A stretch of DNA of 64,000 nt from Yponomeuta sedellus (Eukaryota > Arthropoda > Insecta > Lepidoptera > Yponomeutidae): contig OW203722.1 in NCBI GenBank assembly GCA_934045075.1, forward strand, positions 6,381,264 through 6,445,263, written 5' to 3'. Below, piece by piece: positions 55,660 to 64,000 of this stretch (its first letter is position 1; each line of letters begins with the position of its first letter). The position numbers and the translations under genes are program-made. The notes under the pieces were generated by a model. That model had not been told where the DNA came from. It ran no database searches and saw only the letters and a program-made list of their open reading frames with translations.

Positions 55660-55826
55660 ATTGATTGATATTGTGAATGAGGTGTTCAAATACCTAAGCG
55701 CTTGAAAAACTCTTATCTATCTTTCTATCTTACTCTTTACTCATACTCCTTTTCTCTCTATCTCTCTCTGCGCGGAAGGCTGTGCCATGCAGTGGGACGT
55801 TGATAGGCCACATAAAAAAAAATCCG
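55660..55826 (+). repeat. Repeat Z (LINE 3' end) with A tail
   Basis: GGTGTTCAAATACCTAAGCG, GGCTGTGCCATGCAGTGGG and GATAGGCCACAT followed by A9. Opposite-strand relatives lie at 34019 and 31034. Confidence 0.6.
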
Positions 55827-55984
55827 TCTCTCAGTGATTTTATCGAAATCATCTGCAACGGCTTCACTGATTTTTATATTTTTTTTGTTAGGCCTAAAAA
55901 TAGGTCATAGGCAAATTTACAAAGCAAAATATCGAAATCAGATGGTTTGTAATGAAATCAATTTTATTAAAAAGTATATTATAT

Positions 55985-56233
55985 TCTTTTTGCTGCACTA
56001 ACCCGTGCTGAGGACAATTTTAAAAACCTATTTAGAGGCTAGTGCAAGTGATGCAAATTACTTCAACCAGATGTCGCTGCCTGTAAATAATACAGAGAAT
56101 ATTGTAAAGAAGTTCGAAATTTCGCTGATGCCGAGACTTGCCCATTGGCTCAGTTGGGGGAGCGCTGGTACGGTTAGCCGGAGGTCGCGGGTTCGAGTCC
56201 AGGCGTGGGCAGAATTTTTAGCCTCTATATAGG
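55985..56233. repeat. SINE family A inverted dimer
   Basis: A 50-bp minus-strand 3' tail (CACTAACCCGTGC..CCTATTTAGAGGCT) joins a nearly full plus-strand copy with a tRNA-like part (TTGGCTCAGTTGG..GGGTTCGAGTCC). Confidence 0.82.
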
Positions 56234-56242
56234 TTTCTTTTT

Positions 56243-56395
56243 CAGGCTATATTAGTCCACTGCAGGACATAGCCCTCCCCTAATGAGCGCCATAGCGCAA
56301 GCTTGTGCCATCATTGGGGGGGGTAATGCCCATAATCCCCACGCTGGGCATGCGGGTTGGGGATCGCAGTTTGGTGGAATTGTACTGCAGGAGGG
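56243..56395 (-). repeat. LINE 3' end F
   Basis: CAGGCTATATTAGTCCACTGC, GCCCTCCCCTAATGAGCGCC, CCCCACGCTGGGCATGCGGG. Confidence 0.7.
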
Positions 56396-56545
56396 GGGAA
56401 CGGGAAGAATTTGGGTTGGTGCTATTCTCTAGGCCGACACCACACCGCAGATAGGTTTATAAAAAGTATATTTGATGTAATCAATTAATACATGTCTATC
56501 AACAAAGGAGGATGATAACTTCCACAAGCTGCTATTCAACAAGCT

Positions 56546-57898
56546 TTGGTAGCCTTATGCAATCTCATCTATGAATTAGGTTTGGACATATCCTCCAGAA
56601 AAACGTACGTTTGCTTATTTAGCACAGGCTACAGACAACAAAATATTGAGATCAAAATAAATGGGCAAGTTATCGGGCAAGTTGAAATAGCGAAATACTT
56701 AGGAATGTGGCTTGATCGCTCATTGAGGTGGCGTAAACATATTAACGAGTTATACGAAAGAAGATTTAGTTTTAGTAAAATTTTTAAGGTGCTGGCCGGA
56801 CCAAAGTGGGGACTACATCCCAAACATTTAAGAAGGTTATACATTGCTATTATTCGCAGTCGGTTAGATTATGGATCTTTTCTCTATGATAGTGCAGGAA
56901 AAAGCCATCTATACAAATTGGACAAAATTCAAAATAGTGTCATGAGAATTATAGGAAGTTTTGTACGATCTACTCGGATACACGTTATGGAGAGCGAGCT
57001 GTCACTGCCTCCATTAAGTTTGCGTCGACGATATCTTTCTAGCAAATTTTGGTTAAAATCTAAGTCCTTTCTAAATAACTCATGCATTGAACTTTTGAAT
57101 AAGCTATCTCATTCGTGTCAAAACAACCGTTACTGGAATAATAAGAAAATACCTATATTAGTGACGGTGCACAATTCCCTTAATGATAAGCCTATACAGC
57201 AGAGTAATCACCTGGAAATGTTTACACTGGAAACTTGGGTGAGCAGAATCGATTTGTCAAGTGTAGTGCATTGTTCAATTACAGGGATTGATAGAGCGAA
57301 GACTAATTTTAGCCCTACGGAATTATGTGAAATTGTTATTCAATACCTAGTTGATACATATACAGGATTTTATAAGGTTTTTACTGATGGCTCTAAAGAT
57401 AGGGGGGGAATAGGAGCTGCCTTCTATGATATTAAGGCAAACATTTCCGCTAAATTCAGGGTTAGCACAGAAATATCAATAATGTTTGTTGACCTGGTGG
57501 CATTGGCTGAGGCAATATCTTACTGTTGTAGTGTAAATGTTAGCAAGTGTGTTATCCTTACAGATTCAAAAAGTGCGCTCCAACATGTGGCTCGATGTAC
57601 CTCTAGTTCTAGAGGTTCGCCGATAGCCTACTCAATTTTACAGATGGTCCTAAACTTTTTTAAATGTAAGAGGGTCATCAAGCTGCAATGGATTCCATCA
57701 CATGTCGGTATTTACGGAAATGATGAAGCGGACCGATTGGCTAATATTGCAATATCGGATGGCGATCCTACACCCTCCTTACCTTTCTATAATGATTTGT
57801 CACACATTGTGGAAGGAGTACTTCGATCATCGGTCGCTTACTATGGGAATTTGGTACAGGACTATTCAGTCACACCCAACACGTACTCCTTGGTTTGA
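56546..57898 (+). pseudogene. LINE ORF2: RT thumb and RNase H
   Basis: The open frame gives 450 residues. The first part matches the RT thumb (ELGLDISSRKTYV, VEIAKYLGMWLDRSLRWRKH, LYIAIIRSRLDYG). RNase H follows (about residues 275-405): FTDGSK (first Asp), LAEAI (Glu), LTDSKSA (Asp) and WIPSHVGIYGNDEADRLA (His and Asp), so the catalytic set is present. Frame is lost near 57850-57890; the protein continues one frame over. Confidence 0.88.
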
Positions 57899-58223
57899 TT
57901 CCACTGACTTGGTAAGACGTGATATTAATACAGCTTTACGATTACGGTCTGGGCACTTGCCTTTAAATAAATTCGCATTTCTAATGAAAAAAACAGAATC
58001 GCAAAATTGTACAGAGTGTGGGGTGATTGAAGATGTCTATCACATTTTAGTAGAATGTGTCCGGAATAGTAGTGTAAGAGAGCAGATTTTCCAGATATGT
58101 GAGACATTTCACGTAGTTGGTGGTTGCAACATCATTCTAGCTTTTCCGGATTCGGATGAAGCTAGAATGATGTACAAGATGGTTAACTTTGGATTGCGTG
58201 CTAGATTACCAACATATAGATAA
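57870..58223 (+). pseudogene. LINE ORF2 C-terminus, shifted frame
   Basis: PWFDSTDLVRRDINTALRLR, SGHLPLNKFAF and a Cys/His motif (CTECGVIEDVYHILVEC, CxxC..H..C), the usual C-terminal domain of this ORF2 type. It ends at 58223, 90 nt before the poly(A). Confidence 0.82.
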
Positions 58224-58336
58224 GTTTAGAATAAGTTTAGAATAGCAATAATGAGGGTGACATGGTCACTTGTGTACCGAACCCTTTTAAATAAATAAAG
58301 ATTAAAAAAAAAACTTCCACACGACACAATCACTTG

Positions 58337-58400
58337 TTCTGCTCCCAGACTAGGATACTATGTGCTATGGTAACCAGGCAGGGATATCACAAACATGGAT
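58337..58400 (-). repeat. SINE family C fragment
   Basis: CTGCTCCCAGACTAGGATAC and GGTAACCAGGCA..ACATCACAAACATG-like blocks; strongly diverged. Confidence 0.5.
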
Positions 58401-58433
58401 TTACACCCAGACTGAGGTCATTTACACAGATGT

Positions 58434-58613
58434 AACATAACATTTGCATAGAAGCACACACATTGCTTGTGACCCCACACTAGGATACCCTGTGTCGTGG
58501 GAACCAGAACATATAGACATCCAAGACCTGGGCTTTTTTTGTCCCCAGCCGGGATTCGAACCGGGACCTCTTGCATGCTAGGCAGACGCGCTACCGCTGC
58601 GCCACAGAGGTCG
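58434..58613 (-). repeat. SINE family C, full length
   Basis: It carries the complete tRNA-like head on the minus strand (B box revcomp GGATTCGAACC, A box revcomp CTACCGCTGCGCCA) plus the body. Confidence 0.85.
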
Positions 58614-58761
58614 TCAGGGCTCTGTTTATAAGTGTTTTGAGAAATAATAAGAGTACATCCTCACGAATTACATAAGTAATTAAAAAAATAAGAAAAATCT
58701 GACAATGCCCAAACTTAAGATACATAGATAGATTGCACAACCAGAAAATAATATGACGATG

Positions 58762-58916
58762 CTCCCGGGTTCAAATCCCGGCTGGGAACAAAAAAAAAGC
58801 CCAGGTCTTGGATGTTTACATGTTTGTGTTGTCATTGTTTCTGGTTCCCACGACACAGGGTATCCTAGTGTGGGGCCAGAAGCAATGTATGTGCTTGTAT
58901 GTAAATGTTAAAATGT
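58762..58916 (+). repeat. SINE family C, lacking the 5' tRNA half
   Basis: It starts at CTCCCGGGTTCAAATCCCGG and has the full body; inverted relative to the copy at 58434. Confidence 0.82.
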
Positions 58917-58939
58917 AAATGTAAATGATTTCTTAAATG

Positions 58940-59010
58940 TAAGTAATGTTATACAATTGGCGCTCTTATCGCTAAAAGCGCCAATCTGTTCCAGATAACC
59001 TTTGGATGAA
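58940..59010 (-). repeat. LINE 3' tail (CTAAAAGC type)
   Basis: ACAATTGGCGCTCTTATCGC, TAAAAGCGCCAATCTGTTCC. Confidence 0.5.
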
Positions 59011-59635
59011 CCTTTACAAATAATTGGACAAAGTATTACAAATCATCTCCGTCAATTACACAGCATTTTTTTCTTGTGAACGACTTCTGTTCGGCTCCGC
59101 ATTTAATCGCAAATTTCTATCTACGTTGCGTGGACTCTAAATTTTATCTCGTATTTCTATTTAAGGTTGCTTTTACGTAAGAGGTCAACTAAGCCTTTAC
59201 TTACAAAACTCAGGGCTAAAATACCGACCGAGCTTGGTATAGCCAGATTCTTTCCGGTCTATTCTTAGAACGTTTGATGCACAAGCCCATTTTGCAGTTG
59301 GCTGGCTTTTAGAGGAAAGTATTTTAGCTACTATTTTTGGAGCTACTTCAAAATGATAAATACCCCGAAGATGTCGACGCAGACCAAGATACTTGGACTG
59401 GCATGTCTAGAACCAATTGCTTCTAAGCTTTTCAAAAGGAAATTCCCAGCATGAACTTGCAGCTAGGGGAATAAAATAAAGCGGATTATACTTAGTTTCA
59501 TTTTGTTATTTATTGTTAGTTTGATTTGGTTTCATATTTGTTTGCTTGCTCTATACAGAGGATATATATCTAACCAGCTTGTAAATAGTAATCTGTCTAT
59601 CATTTAGACGATTAGCAAGTATCTATCTATCAATC
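59011..59635. other. No recognisable gene
   Basis: Nothing recognised. Confidence 0.35.
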
Positions 59636-59835
59636 TATCCAGCCCATGAATGAAGCCCACTGCTGGGCATAGGCCTCTTCCATTTCACGCCAACTCTCCC
59701 GGTCCCTAGCCAATCTCGACCACTGACCCCCGGCCGCTTTTTTAATGTCATCCCTCCAACGGGCAAGTGGTCTACCCACCGAACGACGACCGGTTCTTGG
59801 CCACCACTCCGTGACTATTAACAAGTTTTTCTTCA
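59636..59835 (-). pseudogene. LINE (RTE-like) ORF C-terminus, well preserved
   Basis: The frame reads TGRRSVGRPLARWRDDIKKA, AGGQWSRLARDRESW, REMEEAYAQQWASFMGWID, stop. This is the cleanest copy in the window of the GRPxxRWxDD..QQW tail and served to recognise the others. Confidence 0.72.
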
Positions 59836-59880
59836 CTACTTCAGAAAATACAAAGCACAAAAGGTGTCGGGAAACATTAA

Positions 59881-60131
59881 GGGCGAGATAAATAGTCGTT
59901 GCTTAGCCCAAGTCCGTACTCATGCTTCTCTAAGCAATTCTTCAGGCTAACTTAGCTAAGTATCAATGCGTTACTAAAATATACGTTTGCTTAGCTAAGC
60001 ATGTTCTTAGGCCATTGCTAAGAATTAGTCCGGGTTTCGCGACTTAGAGAGTGCCAAATGATAGACAAATCGATTCTTAAGCAAGTGCTTTCGCTAAGAC
60101 TCGTTCTTAGAAGCGACTATTTATCTCGCCC
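59881..60131. mobile_element. MITE with TAA duplication (Harbinger-like)
   Basis: The 251-bp element has inverted ends GGGCGAGATAAATAGTCG and CGACTATTTATCTCGCCC, flanked by TAA (59878-59880 and 60132-60134). The interior has repeated TTAGCTAAG motifs. A second, damaged copy is at 9206-9433. Confidence 0.88.
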
Positions 60132-60134
60132 TAA

Positions 60135-60944
60135 GTAGCTTTAACTAATAACTAGAGTTCCCCTATAAAATGCAGCTAGGGAATGCGTCCTGCTTTGAGA
60201 AATTCGTTTTACGCTACTCAAAACCAGCTGCGAGGTTCTTTAAATTATCCAGTTCAAAGACTGCATTCTTCGCAGACCACAGCCTCAGACTTCAGACGAC
60301 TGTCGTACTTTGCAGACTCACTGAATAATGATTCAGCTGCGGTCTTAGAACCGCCTCCCTTACAATGTAAATGTGAGTGACTGGTAAAAGTGCAAAATAA
60401 AAGGAGAAGGAAGGAAACTATCCTTTCATTTCTTTTAATAAAGCAAAGGCTACAGCTGCTGTGGATTGCTACTGGGAATGCCACGAAGGCGTTAAAGCTA
60501 CTAGAAAAAAAAAATTAGAAAAAAAAACTGGAATTTATACCTGGAAACGTAGGGTGAGTTCATTAGTTGAAAGTAAATACATGTTTTTTTAATTATGTTT
60601 CGTGCAGGGCTACGACCCCTCTTAGGCTTGTCCGGATAGGACGTAGATAATTATGCTAAGTGTTTTAGGGTTTCGTATATAAAAAAACAACTGTCTGTCG
60701 AGACAGTTTAACTTGGAAACGTCGAGGTATTGAAATGAATTTAAAAATGTGTAGTTAGTCGAATTTCTAAGTTAGTACAAAAAAACTACGCCCGTTTATT
60801 TATAGGCAAAAATTCTTCCCGTTGACCTAAAACTAAGAAATCTAGCAAGTAATATCGTCTTTTTCTAAAAACACTTGAAAAAAAATTTAAAACTATTTGG
60901 AACTATTTGAAATTGGAAAACTATTAAAACTATTCGTAATGAAA
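60135..60944. other. No supported gene
   Basis: A 65-codon plus frame at 60183-60380 starts with an Arg/Ser/Gln-rich stretch that could pass for a mitochondrial presequence, but no family or splice signals support it. Confidence 0.3.
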
Positions 60945-61100
60945 TCATAAAATAGTCAGTGAACTTCGCGAAAAGCTCGGATGAAAACGACGCGAGACTC
61001 GATTTATAAAATATTTATAATTGTTTAGGAATACTAATACCTACAAATTAGTACGGAACCCTTCGGTGCCCGAATCCAAGTCGCACTGGTCGGTTTTTTG
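60945..61100. repeat. Lepidopteran dispersed repeat
   Basis: AGTACGGAACCCTTCGGTGC, CCAAGTCGCACTGGTCGG and TTTTTTG, a block I associate with many lepidopteran genomes. Confidence 0.55.
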
Positions 61101-62150
61101 CTTATGCTTACCAATTTATGTTTATTTATACTGTAGCCGACCGTATCTTACCGTGACACCATTCATTTACTGAATGAAATTGGCTCTCAAGCCACAATCT
61201 TCTAGACAGTCTATAGAAAGTGAATAATATAAGTTACTTACCACTAAAAGTAAAATTAAATAAAAGATTATTTAATCTCAAGTACTTAAAAGTATACCCA
61301 ATACAAATTACAGTCACAAGAATAGTGAAGCATACTGTACATGCCCTGACAAAGCGCATACAGTACTACACATCATAAAAGTCCCTTCGGGAATCTACGT
61401 TCGCGCAGACTAGGTTTCGTTACACGAAAGTACCCGAAGCTATAAGTACATTCAACATTATCTTTAACCAATACGGTTAAGGTGCAGAATTGATTGCCGC
61501 AGTAGCGCTACCTATTTCGCTCACGCTAATATTGCCAAACTAATAGTCACCTGCATCGATGACGTTGAATCAACCAATAGCAACAAAGGCGCCGCGCGGC
61601 CTGCCAAAAAATATGAAACTATCTGATTAGTCGATCAACTTGCCGCACATCCAACATTTGGTCATCTGCGCAGGTACATCCGCGGGACTTATTTCTTGTG
61701 TAGCACTGTACGCCGCGCACACAGCGAACAACGGAATGCTAGATTTTTTAAATATACCTTAGTCTAGCAGTGTATTTTTATATTTTCTATGACCCGGCAA
61801 TATACCGAGTTCATACTGTGTTCATACCGTAGGCAATTATTGTGTACTACTTAGCAATGTAACGTGCCTTCAATGTACTTTCCTAACATTAATATCCGAA
61901 GACGCTAGCTTCTAAACAAACCAGCAATGGTTTAACGAACCAGTAAACGAATGAAATGTGTATTGTTTATAACATTATAAACAAAAAATATCGCTCCTAT
62001 GTCATCCAAATCAATCCCAGGTAGTACATAGCTTATGATGACTCTTGATGAATGTGGCATAAGAGGAAATGTCGATTAATTTGAGTTTCAATGTCTTATA
62101 CATTTATAAGAACCGTTAACAGCATTATAACCATATGATACAATTGAGAT
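61101..62150. other. No recognisable gene
   Basis: Nothing recognised. Confidence 0.35.
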
Positions 62151-62216
62151 ACAATGCATTGTAAGTTTAGTGAAGGCCTCTATATCCAGGCCTTCACTAA
62201 ACTTACAATGCATTGT
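62151..62216. repeat. Perfect 29-bp-arm hairpin
   Basis: 62151-62179 and 62188-62216 are perfect inverted copies (ACAATGCATTGTAAGTTTAG.., ..TGAAGGCCT) with an 8-nt loop CTATATCC. The outer 12 bases, ACAATGCATTGT, are themselves palindromic. Confidence 0.9.
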
Positions 62217-63344
62217 CTCTCACAGTCTCTCCAGCCTCTCACATAGGAATAAGTCCTGATTACTTAATTTATACATATTTTATGTTTTGATACTTCTGTT
62301 AGGAGGAAATAAACACATTACTCCATTACTTAGTTACTTGTGTATCGTTTGTGTTCGTTGGCTAAGTGGAAAAAATTGAAATGATTTGAAATTCTCTTTG
62401 CAAATTTAGGAAGGCGTTCCAGATGCCCGGCTTATGAAACCCATCTTTCTGAATCTGCCTCAGGGCAAAATAAATATGTCGTGAGAAGTTGAGTAAGCCA
62501 GTACATTTTTGGTTGGTACCAGCAGTTAATTCATTAAATGATGTTAATTAATAATGCTTTCAGTGGTAAGCCCACTGTCTGTACTCTTACGTTAAGAAAT
62601 ATCTGTGTAATTTCCATTTCTTTTGTTTGTAAAAGTGTTCTCTGCTATGTATCTGTCTAATGCCACTCTTTTAGTACCACCCACGTTAGGGGACCCCAAA
62701 ACTCAGGGTTTCAATGTACATTGCAAAGCCGATTAAGAAAAAGGCCCAGAGATTAACGAGTAGGAAGACACGGCTATGCAACGTAACTCGAATTGTCACA
62801 GTAAACTATGTTTTTTTTGTACATAAATGAAATGCAGTCCTGGGACTATGTTGTCCTACGGACGCCAGTAGCTATGAATTATTTACTCATCGCTGTCTTT
62901 AATATTTATATCAAGCTGTTTATCTACGTACAATGGCCCAACTATGAGGCTAAGTGCGAAAACCACAGGACAAACTAACTAAGTAACTAAGCTGTTTATA
63001 TACTTGGTTTATATACATATACTCTTGACTCTTTAAATAGCTATTGTTATTATTATACACAATTTTTGTCAACACGTATGATAGTGCTCTCTGCTATCAA
63101 CTATGCAAAATCAAATACACTGGATTGACTCCTTGTATATGTCCTAATTCATTACTATTGAAATATTTTCCTTTTTTATGTATTGCTTATATCTTTTTAA
63201 ATCTTAAAAATAAATATTTTTATAACACTCCAGCGTTACGACGCCGTTTATAATTTGGTTTTTGACAGTATATTTATTGTCATCATGACTCATACTGAAA
63301 ATCAGCGCCGACCAGTGTTTCATGCATCTACGGGCTTCAAAAGC
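62217..63344. other. No recognisable gene
   Basis: Nothing recognised. Confidence 0.35.
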
Positions 63345-63483
63345 TGTCAGAATGGTGTAGGTCCTGGGCAAGTTTCCTCCATCTAAAACGTAATGTTCCA
63401 GGCTCTGCAGCGTCCGAGGGGTCGTTTCACCTATCTAGTGTAAGTGAAGGTACCGCTGGACGCTGTATAAATCACTTAATTAA
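63345..63483 (+). repeat. SINE family D, 3' part
   Basis: GCTGTCAGAATGGTGTAGG, CTGCAGCGTCCGAGG, CTATCTAGTGTAAGTGAAGG and GGACGCTGTATAAATCA. Confidence 0.7.
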
Positions 63484-64000
63484 TTAGTCAATAGAAATTG
63501 TAGACTATGTAAACTAACATAAATAAAAATGTGATAGTTTTTCCTTAGTTCTTTTGATGAATTTAATTGAAGATTATCAACTTACAGAAATTAAATTCAC
63601 GTTTAGTGTTTACTGCATATTCGTAATTTAAATATTAATTGTAACCAAATGCAATAAGGAGCTTTGTTTACGAAGTTACCGATTTCAAACGAAATACTTT
63701 TAAGTTGAATTCACTTCACTTCTCTCTACCCGCTCCGCTTATAAAATCGCTGGGTCCGCGTCGTTGCTAACTAGAACTGCGGTCACATTTGCATGCGCGC
63801 CCTGATAATGCATTTTTCTTTGTTAACAGAAAGTAGGGCGATGGGATGGAAATTGATGTTTTGACGGAATTAATCCGCCACTAGATTTCTCGGAGTATTT
63901 ATTTTTTAAACAGAACAATGCGGAGGACCTTGAGTTGGTAATTTTACTCGTCAGTAGAAACAACTTTTGTTACAAGAAAAATTCTGAATTTGTAAAAAGA
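63484..64000. other. No recognisable gene
   Basis: Nothing recognised up to the window edge. Confidence 0.35.

Larger units (their letters stand above)
56527..58312 (+). mobile_element. 5'-truncated non-LTR retrotransposon (RNase H-bearing LINE)
   Basis: The 1,786-bp insertion ends in AATAAATAAAG and a poly(A) run. It is flanked by a perfect 9-bp target duplication ACTTCCACA (56518-56526 and 58313-58321). It keeps the end of the reverse transcriptase, RNase H and the C-terminal Cys motif. An RT followed by RNase H is found in the I, R1, LOA and related LINE clades. Confidence 0.9.

Noticed and set aside
60183..60380. 65-codon frame with a presequence-like N-terminus
   Set aside because: Too short, no domain and no splice signals in phase; left as unsupported.
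1..64000. CRISPR array, bacterial operon, rRNA, telomeric TTAGG arrays or endogenous virus genes
   Set aside because: Looked for and not seen. The spaced palindromes near 47.3 kb are too few and too diverged to be a CRISPR array.

Overview
This is a repeat-rich, AT-rich piece of animal nuclear DNA, most likely from a moth or butterfly (Lepidoptera). The evidence is several tRNA-derived SINE families, RTE-like and RNase H-bearing LINE fragments, small Helitrons with 5'-TC and CTAG-T ends, dispersed motifs I associate with lepidopteran genomes, and an insect-type PGRMC gene split by multi-kilobase introns. Nothing looks bacterial. Most open frames of 60-100 codons are chance frames or lie inside repeats.

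Host gene. One cellular gene can be rebuilt completely. It is a membrane-associated progesterone receptor component (PGRMC/MAPR family, cytochrome b5-like haem-binding domain) on the minus strand, with three coding exons at 40268-39983, 33029-32880 and 25375-25284. They splice in frame to 175 residues. Introns 1 and 2 are about 7.0 and 7.5 kb and are full of transposons.

Main mobile element. Intron 2 carries, antisense to the gene, a structurally complete Transib transposon (26913-29826). Transib is the family from which the RAG1 core of V(D)J recombination is derived. This copy has a perfect 5-bp target duplication (CCATG), 39-bp inverted ends that differ at 3 positions, an uninterrupted 700-residue transposase once a 258-bp intron is removed, recognisable DDE and zinc-binding residues, and ends that read as CAC-heptamer / 23-bp spacer / A-rich nonamer. 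It landed inside an older SINE copy, whose two halves flank it.

Other mobile DNA by region: 0-10 kb holds a candidate 1-kb inverted-repeat element, a fold-back element, an internally deleted PIF/Harbinger element with TAA duplications, and SINE and LINE tails. 10-25 kb holds a fold-back element, SINE families A, B, C and E, a head-to-tail Helitron pair, and a Tc1/mariner-like MITE just downstream of the PGRMC stop. 25-40 kb is the PGRMC gene with its intronic insertions. 40-52 kb is intergenic, with hairpin MITEs (46-bp ends, perfect in one copy), retroelement ORF fragments and a set of 45-bp palindromic units. 52-64 kb has a TTCG microsatellite, a 5'-truncated LINE with a 9-bp target duplication, a TAA-flanked MITE and a near-perfect 66-bp hairpin.

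A recurring theme is inverted duplication. Five of the twelve main loci of the SINE called family A here are fold-back dimers, one folding exactly at the anticodon loop of its tRNA-like part; several other copies break at the same place.

Family letters (A-H, Y, Z) are labels for this window only. All calls come from reading the sequence; no database search was run.
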